Shown: in pieces, positions 45,301 to 56,639 of the stretch
Numbering within the stretch: the stretch's first letter is position 1
Layout of the letters: each line of letters starts with the position of its first letter
NCBI GenBank assembly: GCA_018806985.1
Contig: JADANN010000202.1
Location: 868,001 to 932,000 of the forward strand
Origin: Angiostrongylus vasorum
Lineage: Eukaryota; Nematoda; Chromadorea; Rhabditida; Metastrongylidae
DNA length: 64,000 nt
Reading direction: 5' to 3'
Notes under the pieces: generated by a model
The model's input: only the letters and a program-made list of their open reading frames with translations
The model's database searches: none
Told to the model about the DNA's origin: nothing
Program-made: the position numbers and the translations under genes

Positions 45301-48215
45301 CGAACAACTAACAACCTGAATCAGACGTCTAAGATTGAAGAGATATGGATCAATACCGCCTTTGACTATCCTCGTCGTCTGTGCACCGACATCAAGTTAT
45401 GACGAAGAAGAACTCGAAGCGTTCTATACGGACTTGGGAAAGTTCTACAAAGAAGCACACACCTTTTCTGAGGTCATCATGGGAGATTTTAATGCTAAGA
45501 TAGACCAAGAAGAACGTCTTAAGAACATTACCACACCAACATCAGAACACTTTGGCGTACGGATTAATGGAAGAAGAAGGTGAGTGGCTATCTAAGTTGA
45601 TCATGAAGACCTAAAACCACTTACGGTAGCTTGTTTCTTTGCGTTTGTTGAGGGTTGGAAGTTTATTCTACTATGATGTCCGTTGTTGGGAATGTGCCGT
45701 TCTTGTTAACATCGAACAGGAATACGATGCGCTCACTCAACATCTTCACATGAGCGCTATGAAAGCTGAGAGTTCGAAAGTTAGCAAGAGACCTTTGTTT
45801 TCCGAAACATTCGATCTCATGCGCAAGGAAATCGCACGAGCTACAGGAAACCGGCAACTCGCGTTCGAACTTGCAAAACAATGCAGAAAGCCAATAAAAA
45901 AGTCTTAAAGAGAGAAGAGCAGCAGTTATGATCGAAGATTCAGAGGTTGGGAAAAGCATTTGCAAAGCTCACCGAAGCTTCGCCAATTACAAAACCAAGA
46001 CGATTACTCTCCGATGCCCAAATAGAGCAGTTACAGCTTCCAGGCGAGCAATGGAGAAAATCGTGTACGATTTCTGCTTGGATCCTTTCAATAGCCACGT
46101 CATCCCATTGGTTCTGCCTTTCGAAATTTGACGTGCGGTTTGTTGGTGAAGAATCCAGCAGCAACATGTCCGCACAGGATATGATGTGAATGCATCTGAG
46201 GAAACTTCCGTAAGTCCTCTTAAGCACAGTGGCTGGGGTCTTCACACGTTGCCTGTCTGAATGAAAGATTCCTCTTCAGTGGAAGATCAGCAAGACCGTT
46301 CTAATGTTCAAGAAGGGTGACCTACGCTATATCGGCAACTACCGCCTAATCGGCTTACTGTCTTGTCATCTACAGAATTTTCACTCGAGTCTAAACAGGA
46401 TTGACGGAACACTGGCTGAAGAACAGCGATTTTAGCAATCAAGGTTTCGAGAAGGATTCGATGCAACAGACAACATACACCCGACAACTATACTCATTGA
46501 AGTGTCGCGAGAGGACAAGAGACTACTCTATCTCACTTCTTTCGATTTAAGGAAAACTTTTGACTCAGTTGAAATAGAAACAGTCATAGAAGCCTTGAAC
46601 AGGGCATTCCCACTCGGTGTATAAAGTTTCTTCGTGCGCTATGAAAAATTTTACAATTGAAATATCTCCTTTCTACAACATCATCAACACCGAATTCAAG
46701 AGAACGGTCAAGCAAAGCGATACCATAGTGCCAAAATTAGTTGCCGTCGCCCTCGAGAACGTCATGCGAACACTGGAATGGGACAATATGAGAGTGAAAA
46801 TGGGTGGTCGGCCATTACGCGGTACTTCCTTTGCTGATGACATCGTTCTTGTAAAATCAAGCATTAGCCAGGTGGAACGAATGCTGCCAACTTTGATAAC
46901 GCCTGTGGAACGACTAGTTTTCGGCTATATCTCATAAATACGATGATTATGAGGAACGGATTGGTTTCGTATGCTCCGTTTACGTTCAACGAAACGAATC
47001 TCTCCGATTGCTTCGTCTACGCCTACCTAGGTCAAAATCCAGAGTTGAGCAGAAGTAAGCACGCTGCTTGGTAAGCTCTCAAGAGCTTAAAGGATGAAAC
47101 GAAGAGAACAAAGAGCACCCGAGTCCTTGTCCACATTTTCGGCACCACTACATACCTGCCTTAACCTATGCGTCGAAAACGTAGTCGCCGCTTAAGCAAG
47201 ATAGAAGACCACTCAGCGTTACTGAATGCATCATCGAAAGGACGATGCTAGTATCTCGTACCACGTATCTGAGAGAGATAGGGGGATCCGGAGGTTTATC
47301 CTACATCAATGGTGAAAAAATCAAGGACGCTGCTGTATAGACCAAAATATCGAAGATAAGGCAGGCTGGACACCTAATGCTCAGGAGCGACAACAGATAG
47401 ATAAGAGCCGTTAGAGACTGGATTCGTCGGGTTTCAAAAAAAAACACATCATGTCCAACGAGTCTCAATAGAGAGCAAACCCACTGGGCTACTCTGGCAC
47501 AGGACAGAGAGAAAGGGAAGATTTACTGGCACGCTGGAGTCGCTCGGCGATCAATGGGCGATTTGTTCTACAGGCTACTGATTACTGAATAACTTTCAGT
47601 AGCGTGGCAAAGAACACCGCCTGACGACACTGACCGCTATAAACGATTCTAAAATAAGAGTTCTTGTGGTCTCCAGTCGCCTCTTTACAACTTCAACTCA
47701 ACGTTTTTTAGCGACTTCTTGTGACTTCATTGAAAGCCACGCTCGATTAAGACGAAAATATCTCTCTAAATTTCTAAGCTACACTGAGCAAAGCAAAATC
47801 TGATGTGGAAACACCTACCAGAAGGAAAAAAAGTGATAAGTTGTCATGTAGAGATTTTGTCTATAAAGAACGTCTGATGTGAAATCAAATGAGATAGATG
47901 AGAAATCGAAGCAAACCCAGGGTATTCACTTAGAAAGGCTTTAGGACTGAACTAAACGATGAAGTCAGCGAGCATGGGTCACTTCGGGATTTTTTGCAGA
48001 AGATATTAATGAGGTTGCGGTTCAAAACTTCAAACCTTACCACTTCCACTAAACCCATTTTGAGAAACGCTTCATAAACTAACAGCCAGGAAACTCTCTC
48101 TTAGAGACAATGAGACACATTTAACAGTAAGAAGAAGTTCGGACTCTTACTGGACTTTTTCCCTTGTTTCTGCCGTTGAAATAGCTGAAACATTTCTCTC
48201 AACTTCCGGGAGTGC
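39312..48215 (-). CDS. Candidate upstream exons of the 35.8-37.9 kb gene, including a coiled coil
   Basis: Splice-bounded minus-strand open blocks: 48151-48215 (HSRKLREMFQLFQRQKQG), 43356-43461, 43050-43128 (VDEQEAPPQPTKSTSELKRQ), 42146-42244 (SIEKAKGEDNEEFENVNAVA), 40567-40645 (DGKPQKQKSKSRRPVAQIKP), 40469-40510 and 39312-39432. The last encodes a leucine-rich coiled coil (MQELTELRILIIRIEELELA, then NRKLTLQMRRMKKQL). Composition matches the downstream exons, being basic and rich in Lys, Ser and Gln. Only 43356-43461 to 43050-43128 is phase-consistent. Other joins are off by a base or miss an exon, so whether all belong to one gene is unproven. An RTE copy (44.5-47.7 kb) and S1, S2 and S3 repeats lie between them. 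Confidence 0.4.
39803..40250. repeat. S3 inverted pair
   Basis: Minus copy 39806-40045 (ATATTTACAAAACCCCGGAC ... AACCCAGTTAAGCTGAGGCT) and plus copy 40108-40250 (GTTGAACGCGTTAGTCCCCG). The plus copy lost its B-box region by deletion. Confidence 0.75.
41330..41550 (+). repeat. S3 repeat, diverged
   Basis: The 3' block AAGTTTTGCAAATATCTCAACTTCA, TTGTATTTTACATCATACC and an AGTAAATAAAAAAGTGA tail are kept. The tRNA-like region is diverged (ACGGGTTCGAATCTGGCC, still a good B box). Confidence 0.6.
41640..42015. mobile_element. MITE-like element with long terminal inverted repeats
   Basis: The left arm 41640-41780 and the right arm 41885-42015 are reverse complements over about 130 bp (ACTGCAATATAGTCAGGCAA versus TTGGACGACTATATTGCAAT). 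They share the GTTTCGnCG...TCAGAGC core. The 100-bp centre is unrelated, and no transposase is encoded. Confidence 0.7.
42333..42655 (-). repeat. S1 repeat with duplicated tail segment
   Basis: The tail block (GTTGATCAGTCGCTGAGAGATGCGCC) occurs twice in direct repeat, at 42352 and 42404, before a normal S1 body and head. Confidence 0.8.
43571..43765 (+). repeat. S4-like repeat, tRNA-like head
   Basis: TGTAACGCAGTGGTAAGAGG (A box) and CTGGTTCGATTTCGCG (B box) are spaced about 40 bp, followed by unrelated sequence. Confidence 0.55.
43790..44162 (+). repeat. S2 repeat, full-length
   Basis: Runs from CGATTCACCGCCTCATCATGG to four CCAAGTAT units at the tail, the clearest tandem tail among the S2 copies. 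Confidence 0.85.
44500..47660 (+). mobile_element. RTE-type LINE, family A, full-span but dead copy
   Basis: A 5' leader of about 800 bp is followed by an apurinic endonuclease domain (LTILVVCAPTSSYDEEELEA, VIMGDFNAKIDQEERLKN). After a linker comes reverse transcriptase with FADDIVLVKSSISQVERML, then the C-terminal domain ending near a WATLARDR-like block at about 47490. Frameshifts and stops break it into many pieces, although the FADD catalytic box itself is intact. It appears inserted in an intron of the candidate minus-strand gene, in antisense. Confidence 0.9.
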
Positions 48216-49049
48216 CTAGAATCTTGTGCCATTCAATGCTCTTCACGTGGAGGAGTAAGTTTGTGTGTTTTTTAATTGAAAAAAGGAACCTAAAATAAAA
48301 GCACGTTTAATGTGTGTGATCTGCATAAAGAGATGGAGTGAGGAGAAGGAGAGAGGGAAAAGGTGTGCAAGGAAGGGGAAGGAAAGATGGCGATCTGCGT
48401 CGTAGTGATAAAGTAAATAAAAAAAAGATCTGCTAACCCAAAAAGTGCCAACAACGTGTGACTGGGTGCTCTGCCTAAATGAGAAGCATTTCTGCTGATA
48501 GAATCATTTTACAGCTAAAATCTCTTACAATCAGTCTGTTTACTGAAGTTGAAAACAACTGCTAATTCTGGTTAGACGAAGTCATAATAGAACCCGACTC
48601 GTTAACGATAAGCGTGTGAACCCTTAACAAGCAAACCATGATACGAACTGCTAAACAAATATGTGGGTTCATTTTAGGCCTTCTGAGAAAAAAAAACCCA
48701 GTTTTCAACACCCAGTTTGATCCAATGTTTTCGCTTTCGTAGTAGTAAACTTTGTTAATCGAAATGAAATTCATTTTTTTTATATAAGGGAGAAATTCTA
48801 AGGGCGTTATTGGCAGTGAATATCTTCTCTGGTGGAATAGGTCTATCATCCTCTCGCTCTACAAAAATGCAGCATTTGAGCAACGAAAGTTTACTGTGAT
48901 ATCTTCTACTCCCAGAGTTGTGCTTAACTTTATATTCGTCATTGTTGCTTAGGCTTCAGCAAAAAAATATTTCAAGGCGATTTTTCTCGAGAAAGAATTT
49001 TGATATTTACAATGTAACTGTAAATAAAAAATTGGAGAAGTGCGCAGAA
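48216..49049. other. No recognised feature
   Basis: AT-rich. A 95-codon open frame on the minus strand (48562-48849) has no recognised motif or splice context. Confidence 0.3.
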
Positions 49050-49400
49050 GTGGCACAGCGTTGACCAATACACACACGGTCACTAATTCAACCCCCGTTC
49101 CCGGCTAACTAAGCCTAGCCTCATTTTGGAGTAGGGAACTTAGCTCGCAAATTTCAAGGTTCTCTAAGGAGCTTCCAACAATACACAAAGATTAGTCACT
49201 GTCTTTAGCAAAGACGTGGCAACGCTCTAGCATGGCTATACTGGAATTCCAGGAAAAATCTGCTTGATCAACTTCCGAGAACATTTGTGCAAGAAATCAA
49301 GATGCTGAGGCATAATTGAAACCACACGCAAATCCAAAGATCTTCGTGGACAAAGAGTGAGAATAACTGAATCGAATAAACACTATGTGACATCGGGTCG
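49050..49400 (+). repeat. S4 repeat, diverged
   Basis: GTGGCACAGCGTTGACCAAT and TCACTAATTCAACCCCCGTT are degraded boxes. The body block GATCTTCGTGGACAAAGAGTG and the end GACATCGGGTCGTGCAAAA match the copy at 13025-13350. Confidence 0.5.
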
Positions 49401-49599
49401 TGCAAAAAATACTGTAGAACTTTTTCCGCATTTCATGACAGAATGCTGTGAAAATCGCGATATACGTCATTTCGATGGCTTTAAATTATAGCAGAGGAAC
49501 TCGACAAGACAAAATAATAGCGGTTCTTTGGCGCACAGAAGTGGATAATGAAGCTACTCGATTGGGACAAGAAGTGCTCACTTGTCACCTATATCACCT

Positions 49600-51760
49600 G
49601 CCGTCTTGTTGATCTTTGAGTGACTCGAGCCACAGCCAGTAAATCCTGCATTGCTTTCTGTCGGGTGCAACAGCAACCCAGTGGGATATGTTCACTCTGG
49701 GACTCGTTGAGCACCAAATCTTCCTTAAAGAATTTTCTTGAACGGTTCTCACAATTCAGTGAGTCAGTGATCTTCTTGTTGCACGCTTGACATTCCGAAG
49801 AATCCTGTCGCTAGCAGCTGTTGTCCATCGACTGTTGTTCAGGCGCATTAGTTCTGCTGCCGGCCTTATTTTTTTCGGACAGTTTGGAGTATAGAACGGC
49901 GTCTTGGATTTTTGTTCGGTGAAATAAGTGGAGGCCTCGCACCCCCCTCTATCACGTGATAGAGGATGCTAATAGCATCGCCCTTTCGACTGCACGTTCT
50001 ATAACGCTGAGCGATTTTACATCCTGCTAGCGTAGTGACTAGATTTTTGTCCCCTACTTTAAGACAAGAGGAATCGTGAACTCAAAATAGTGGGCATGGA
50101 GTCTTGTGTTCGTTGTTTTCGCCACTATATACTCGATGCTCTTGAAAACTCCCGATGGTGTACACTTTCTCCTGAGCTGCTCTGGAGCTCAGTCGTTCAT
50201 CGTATTGATTCTCTGACCTTTATAGACGTGGCTGGAGCGTTCGAAGATACTGATTTTCTTGAGCGTGAATGCGATATACGAAACTGATACGTTCTTCATA
50301 AATACCGTTTTTGTGAGATTTACTCGAACAGCAATCCTTCCACAAAGTCGACAAGCATGGCTAATGCTGGCTAGTGTTTAATGTTATAAGAACGATGTCA
50401 TCAGCAAAGCCAAGATTGTATAATTGCCGGCCATTGATGGTTTTCACTTCCTTTCCAATTTCGCATGACGTTTTGGGGGAGGGGGAAGGGGGGTGGGGGG
50501 TTGCAGAAAATAATTTTAGTGACATGATTTCACCTTGTCTAATCACTCTTTTGACGTCGACGCTAACATCGTTATACAATGGTGATATTTTTGGTTGTGG
50601 AATTTTCATATAACTCACGAAGAATCTTTAGGTACTGAGTAAGGACGACTTGAGTTTCCACTCTTGTTATGGTGTAGATGTGCTCCATCATTCCGAATCC
50701 TTTTCGAAACGCTAACGACGCTGTTCCTCGTTCTGAGTTCTGCCTATAATGTTTAGGATGGCTCAAGTGAAGAGCTTGTAGGTGACAGACAGGAAGCGGA
50801 TTGAACGATAGTTACCGATATCGTGGTGCTCATCCTTTAAAAATAACACGGTTTTGCTAGTCGTTCGTTGAATAGCAAAAGTTGTATAAAGCAAGAGGAG
50901 CTGGGCCAGTGTGTCTAATGACTAGCAGAAGGTTGTTATTATAGTACGTTATAGTATAGTATTATAGAAGGTATGGAAGGTTCAAGTCTTCTTTCCGGAC
51001 CCGGCTTCTTCGAATTTTTCAACCATGAAATAGCATGTTGGATTTCGGAACGGAGGATCACTGGGATGACATATCCATCCTCCTTCATTTCGTGTGAAGG
51101 TGATGTGTCTGCTGAAAGAGATCCAAGTAGAAATCGTGGACGATTTTCTCTATTACCTTTCTGGGAAGTATAGCAGTTTCCTATGCGCATCGGAGTGCTA
51201 TCACTTTGGTGTTGCAATTTCTTTCAGTGGCTATCTGCGCTGTTTTGCAAGTTTGGATTGAATTGTTTGTATCTTATGCGGTTCCACATTGACGCATAAG
51301 CGTATCACCACGACTGTTTCTGAAAACAGACGTTTTTTTTAAAGACTTTCGAACTCATTCTCTGCTGTCGTAGCGCTTAGGCGAAGACATTGAATAAGAC
51401 TATCGTATTTCTGGCAGATGTTATTAGTAACATCTTCACACGAGCTGAAAAAAGATCTGAATAAATCCCAGTTTATGATAGTCTTGGTTAATTAATTAGT
51501 TTTTTCATAATTTAGCGGCCTTTTCACCTTTCCGCGAGAAATGAAATTTTTGCACAATGAGGCGATGGTCTGATTCTTTGTAAAATTTCAGTGAAACGGT
51601 GACATCGGTTAAGCAAAACCTTTGATTTACTATTATATGGTCTATTTCATCGACGTACTTTTCATCGGAAGACTCCCACTCCCAGCGTCGACAGTGGGTT
51701 TCTGGAATTGTGAGTCGCACTGAATGGGTCTTTGTCATCACAACGAACTCAGAATGTTGC
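49600..51760 (-). mobile_element. RTE-type LINE, family A, 5'-truncated dead copy
   Basis: Reading leftward on the minus strand: the endonuclease end (VDEIDHIIVNQRFCLTDVTV, SDHRLIVQKFHFSRKGEKAA), a linker, then RT blocks (GFADDIVLITLNTSQ). The C-terminal block has NNSRWTTAASDRILRNVKRA near 49830-49760 and HWVAVAPDRKQ near 49680. It is degraded throughout. A guanine-rich block at 50475-50502 replaces conserved coding sequence in the RT region. Confidence 0.85.
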
Positions 51761-52449
51761 TCACCTTACTCGTGAAAAAAAAGTGAAATCCAAATGTTTC
51801 TACTGGTCGAATTTCCTCGCTCTTATCATCTATGGTGCTGGATTGTCTGGACTATGGTAACGTGTGGCAAGTATTATGTGCGTGATCTACAAAACATTGG
51901 CACCTGGGAAAAAAACTGATTGATTATAGTTAAGAAAAACGTTCACCCATTGTGCAGTTGCTTGTCTAAGAAGACGCCTGCATTCTCGTGGAATCCACTA
52001 TGCCGCTCTTTTCATCTATCTGTCGTCATTTGCTCTCATTAAATGATCAGTCTATCTGTGCTTCATTGTCGATGTGTAATCTCCTAGATATGGAAGATGG
52101 GAAAACTTATGAAGATCTCAACAATGCATTCCAGCTAAACGTTGTGAATGCCGACTAAATTTCAGACGACGTCGTTCAAGAGCTTTGTGAGCTTTGTGAG
52201 CTGTGCGTAATATTCTTGATGTGGATGAAGTATCAGCCCACGTCTTTATTGCATAACGGAGCGCTGAGACACTGCTGAGATGAAAACATTATCACAGAGT
52301 TTTGGGCCTACTAGTTGGTTGGTGGGCTTTTTTTAGCGGCTCGAATGAGGTTCATGCTTCTCTCCTTCTTTTGCTTATTCCTGCTTAATGTTGTTAGCTA
52401 TGTTCACTGAACATATAAAGTACACGTACAAAGTAATCACTATGATTAG

Positions 52450-52760
52450 AGAACTATCGAGGTCGATTTGTTCACCTTCGCACATGGGATTCGTGCTATA
52501 TATGCGCAGTCCATTCTTCTTCCGCTTCCTTAACTACGTTTAACATCATCTCTGCTTCGTCTGTACATCTCAAAAAAGATGATAACATCGTCGATGAAGC
52601 GAAGAATTGATAGGAATTCTCCAATAATGCTTTCGCTCACGGACCTCCCTCGTAAAAAGAAACTCAAGCCGCTTTGTAGCGAGGTAAGGTAATTTGTCCC
52701 CATGTGGCGAATTGGTGATTTATCGCGTATCAAAATCGACCTTATGCTTCCTTCAGACGC
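52450..52760 (-). mobile_element. RTE family B fragment (RT catalytic region)
   Basis: The minus-strand frame reads TSLQSGLSFFLRGRSVSESI, then FLSILRFIDDVIIF, where family B normally has LRFADDIV. The continuation TDEAEMMLNVVKEAEEEW is reached after a +1 shift at a T run. Flanks on both sides are unrelated. Confidence 0.6.
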
Positions 52761-52969
52761 AGATGGATCCAGAAAATGGACTTCGTTTTCCTGATGAGCC
52801 AATTCGATATGTGCTTTCGAAGACATATCCATCCATGGATGCGGGGCTGTGTTCTCGTTCATGCGGATTGTATCCCACGAGTCAGTTTAGCCACAAGCTT
52901 GCAATCAAGTGATTTGAAAGTGCTTGAGTAGTGGTTAAAAGTCGCTTATGACTAGTAATTTTCTTATCT

Positions 52970-54540
52970 ATTCTGGCAGAGACTGGAGTACTACCCGTGA
53001 ATATATCTAACCCCACATCCTGGGTTCAGCAAAAAAATACGTGGGTATTAAATGCTAAACAGGGTAAAATAGGTTGCCCTTATTCCTCTGGCCTCGAAAG
53101 ATCCCTCGATATAGCAGTGCTGGATAGAACAAGGATGGAGAGGCCGCTGAAATCTCAAGATTATTTTAGGTTGCCCAGCCCTAGATCTCTGAGGACTAAG
53201 GCGACGATGTGTACCTGAAATGCACGCATCTGAGTCCTCGATAGAGGACTTGATGGTGCAGGCATGAGGAACGAGGTACGACGTCATCGCAATGGCTGAG
53301 AAAAAGAAGATACCATCCATCCGACGTTGTTTATGAAACCAGAGACGAATTGTTCCTCGGGAAATGTGATGAGTCGGCGGCGTTGGTGTCCTCATCAACA
53401 CGAGTTTGTCCATGAACATCGATTTATTCGAACAACTTACAACCCGAATCGGACGTTTACGCCTGAAGTTATGTGGACCAATGCCTGCTTTGACAATCGT
53501 CGTGAATTAAGCACCAATATCAAGCTATAACGAAGCCGAAATCAAAGTGTTTTATACGGGCTTGGACAAGTTCTACATAGAAGACCGTAGATTAGAGAAG
53601 TTCTGCAGGGAAGACTTCCAAGGTCATAATTGAAGACTCTAAGGCAAATATTCGATCCAGAAAAACGTCTGAAGAACGTCACTTTGGTAAGCACTAGGAA
53701 CGAGCAAGATGAGCTACTCTCTGCGCTTATTATGACGATCAAGGCTCATTCATGGCAACTTCCAATTCCACAAACCCACTGTCGACGCTGAAGCTGGGAA
53801 TGTCACAAAGGAAAGTACCACAACCAATTAGACCATATAACAGCATATCAAAGGTTTTGCCTAACCGATGTTTCCGTTTCACTGATATTTTACACGGAAT
53901 CAGAGCATCGCCTCATTTGTGCAAGATTTAATTTCTCGCGGAAAGGAGAAAAAGCCACTAAGTTAAAAAAAAGCTAACTAACTAACCAAAACTACCATAA
54001 ACTAGGATTTATTCAGTTCATTATTCGGCTCTTGTGAAGGTGCCTTTATTTATAACATCTACGAGGAATACGATCCACTTATTCAATATCTTCTACTAAG
54101 CGCTATGAAAGTGAAGAGTGAGTTCGAAAGTCTTTAAGAAATGTCCGTTTCCTGAAACAGTCGAGGTGATAAGCTGATCCGTCAACGCCGAACCGCATGC
54201 GATACAAGTAATTCACTCCGAACTTGGAAAACAGCGTAGATAGCCGATAAAAGTAGATTTTAAAGGGAGAAGACGCGCCATTGTTGTCGAATCTGCAGAG
54301 GCGGGAAAAACCAAGTGCAAAGCCCACCGAAACATTGGCAATTGCAACACCAAAGTAATCGCACTCGGTCGCCCAAACAAAACAATTTTTTTTCCAGAAG
54401 GATAATGCAGAAAATCGTTTACGATTCCTACTTGGATCTCTTCAGTAGCCATGCCGCTTTCACATCAAATATATATCGAGCCACTGGAACGGTCAGTGAA
54501 ATGTTCTCTACACCTAATAATTTGCAAAAACCCCTTTTGG
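52970..54540 (+). mobile_element. RTE-type LINE, family A, 3'-truncated dead copy
   Basis: The start matches the leader of the 44.5-kb copy (GGCAGAGACTGGAGTACTAC versus GGGAGAGACTGGGGAGTAGC). Endonuclease remnants follow (FCLTDVSVSLIFYTESEHRL, ICARFNFSRKGEKATKL), then the linker (MQKIVYDSYLDLFSSHA). It ends before the RT domain. Confidence 0.8.
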
Positions 54541-55889
54541 ACAAGTACATATTGTGATAGGGAACCATTGTTATTGAAGGGAATATACAGCATAAGCAAT
54601 ACGGCCAGTGAAAAGACGAGAAAATGGCTCTCCTTTAACAATGGAGATCGACGCTTATGGAGAGCTTCTGTTTATGATAAAGTGATAGATCATTGAGGGA
54701 ACTTCTTTAGAATGGCTCCGTATTCACAGAGAATGCAATTATCAATAGAAATAACGTCACGGAGAAGATTGTACAGGTGGCGTGTACATTAGCACCATGG
54801 CAGCGTTTTAAACGGTAGGGATTCCTATAACTGCTTAGTGGTAACCTACTTAGCACGTTTTCCTAGCGTATTTCTGATCATGTTGCTTTGCCATGACATT
54901 CTGAAGTCCCACTCATTGTCGTCACTTTATTGAGCCCCTGTTAGTACTCTCTTCAAAGAAATGAGAAGTCGACGGTGAACGTGCGCAGTTTACGTAAATA
55001 GACATCATGAAATTCTTGGGCGAAATTTTACGCATGCGCTTACCATACATCTTCCGTGTTTTCTCATGCACATTTGGGAGATCGAATGAAGGAAGAGTCG
55101 TACGTGTATAAAGCATAGGTAAAAAAAAGATGTGTTTAAACTATGAACGAAGAGAAATCCTTCTTCCAGTTGTGGCTTTCAACGACCTCCGGTTTTGGTG
55201 TGCCAAGGGAAGTGGTGGCGTCGTGAGTTTTGAAAGGTATAATAATGTCATTCTTCTTGTCCTTCCAGTTCAGTAAATGTCTGCCTGCTGTCCTTTATCC
55301 TGATTTCTGAGAACAACTTGTTTCGAAAGTTCTTTCTCGTTTTTTATACGGATAACAATAATATATCTTTCTCCCCAATAAGTCCTCGAGCAAAGGAAGG
55401 CTCGTGTAACAACTTCCAGTGTAGAGACTCCATCTTTCACCTAGAAAATCATAAATGGGTTTCAATACTACAAACAGCGCTTTGAATAGGCTGAGTCCGG
55501 ACCTGTGTCTTACGCGGGATATACTGGCTAAAGAAGAACAAGAACAAGAACGTCGCAGGTCATAGTGAACTTCATAAACTGAAATAGAAAAAAAGTCTTA
55601 ACAAGTTTTTTCGCTCTATTACGACGAATATTAAACAATTTTTGATGGTTTGAATTCTAAGTAGATCCACAGTGAAAACTGTACCTTAGAAAAAGTTTTT
55701 AATTTTAATTAGAGTGATAGGTCAAGGTCTCTTTTATACAGATATCAATTTATAGGTTTCAGAATTCCTCTAATCACCTAAAATTATCAAGCATTATTAA
55801 CTTCGAACTATAAAAGACATCGCGTGGTCCGTAGTACCCATATCAAAGCTTTCTTTCTTATATTGGAAGAATTGTTACTGCACTCCTCT
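54541..55889. other. No recognised gene
   Basis: Only short, motif-free frames on both strands and no repeat of the families defined here. Confidence 0.3.
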
Positions 55890-56236
55890 CAACGGTTTAC
55901 CGCCTCATCGTGGCTGGGAGGTGTTCCTGGGTGTCGGACTGCGATGTACAGCTGGGGCATTTGTCCCCTCGACAGGGTCTCCCAACCTGAGAAGGAGTCC
56001 GACGTTTCCATCAGGAAGCCTAGCTAAGCGTAAACCATTACCAGAATCCACCACCGTCCTGGTTTCAAAGTCGTATGGTGGCAAATCTCCCTCTGATCCA
56101 CAAGGGGTGCGACTGCCTGTCGTGGTGACGACCTGGGGCAGACTTTGGCCAAGCTGTCTTCGGGATTCCAGGGAACCACAATGGCTTAACTAGCAAATCT
56201 CCGAAAAATGGGCCATTCAAGTATCAAGTACCAAGT
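55890..56236 (+). repeat. S2 repeat, full-length
   Basis: Starts AACGGTTTACCGCCTCATCG and ends GGGCCATTCAAGTATCAAGT. It is one of the copies closest to the family consensus. The apparent 90-codon frame over it recurs in other copies only as DNA similarity. Confidence 0.9.
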
Positions 56237-56639
56237 GTTACTGCAATACTCTGAGTTCATTGAACGCATACTCTTGATTTTTAAGATTTCTTCTACGCAT
56301 ATATTGATTCCCGTTTTTTTGAACAATTTCCTTAGTATCCATGAAGATTTTTTTCTGCATTTTTTTCATCTACCCTCTCTGAGTTGCATTATTTCTATTA
56401 TTTCGGCATGTTAATACTGTGATAAGACTCGATAAGCTTCATTGGACTCGGCGCTGCTACGAAGACACGTCGTGGAGATAGCTGATATGAACATTCAACT
56501 AGAATCATTTGAGCTCAGGTCTTCGAATTTGCGTATTGCTTCGGTTGCCATTCGTTTTTTTTTCCCACAACTGCTGTTGAATGCTAATCGAAGTAATTCA
56601 CCATGAAACCATGGATATAATCTGATGTTCTTCTTCGAT

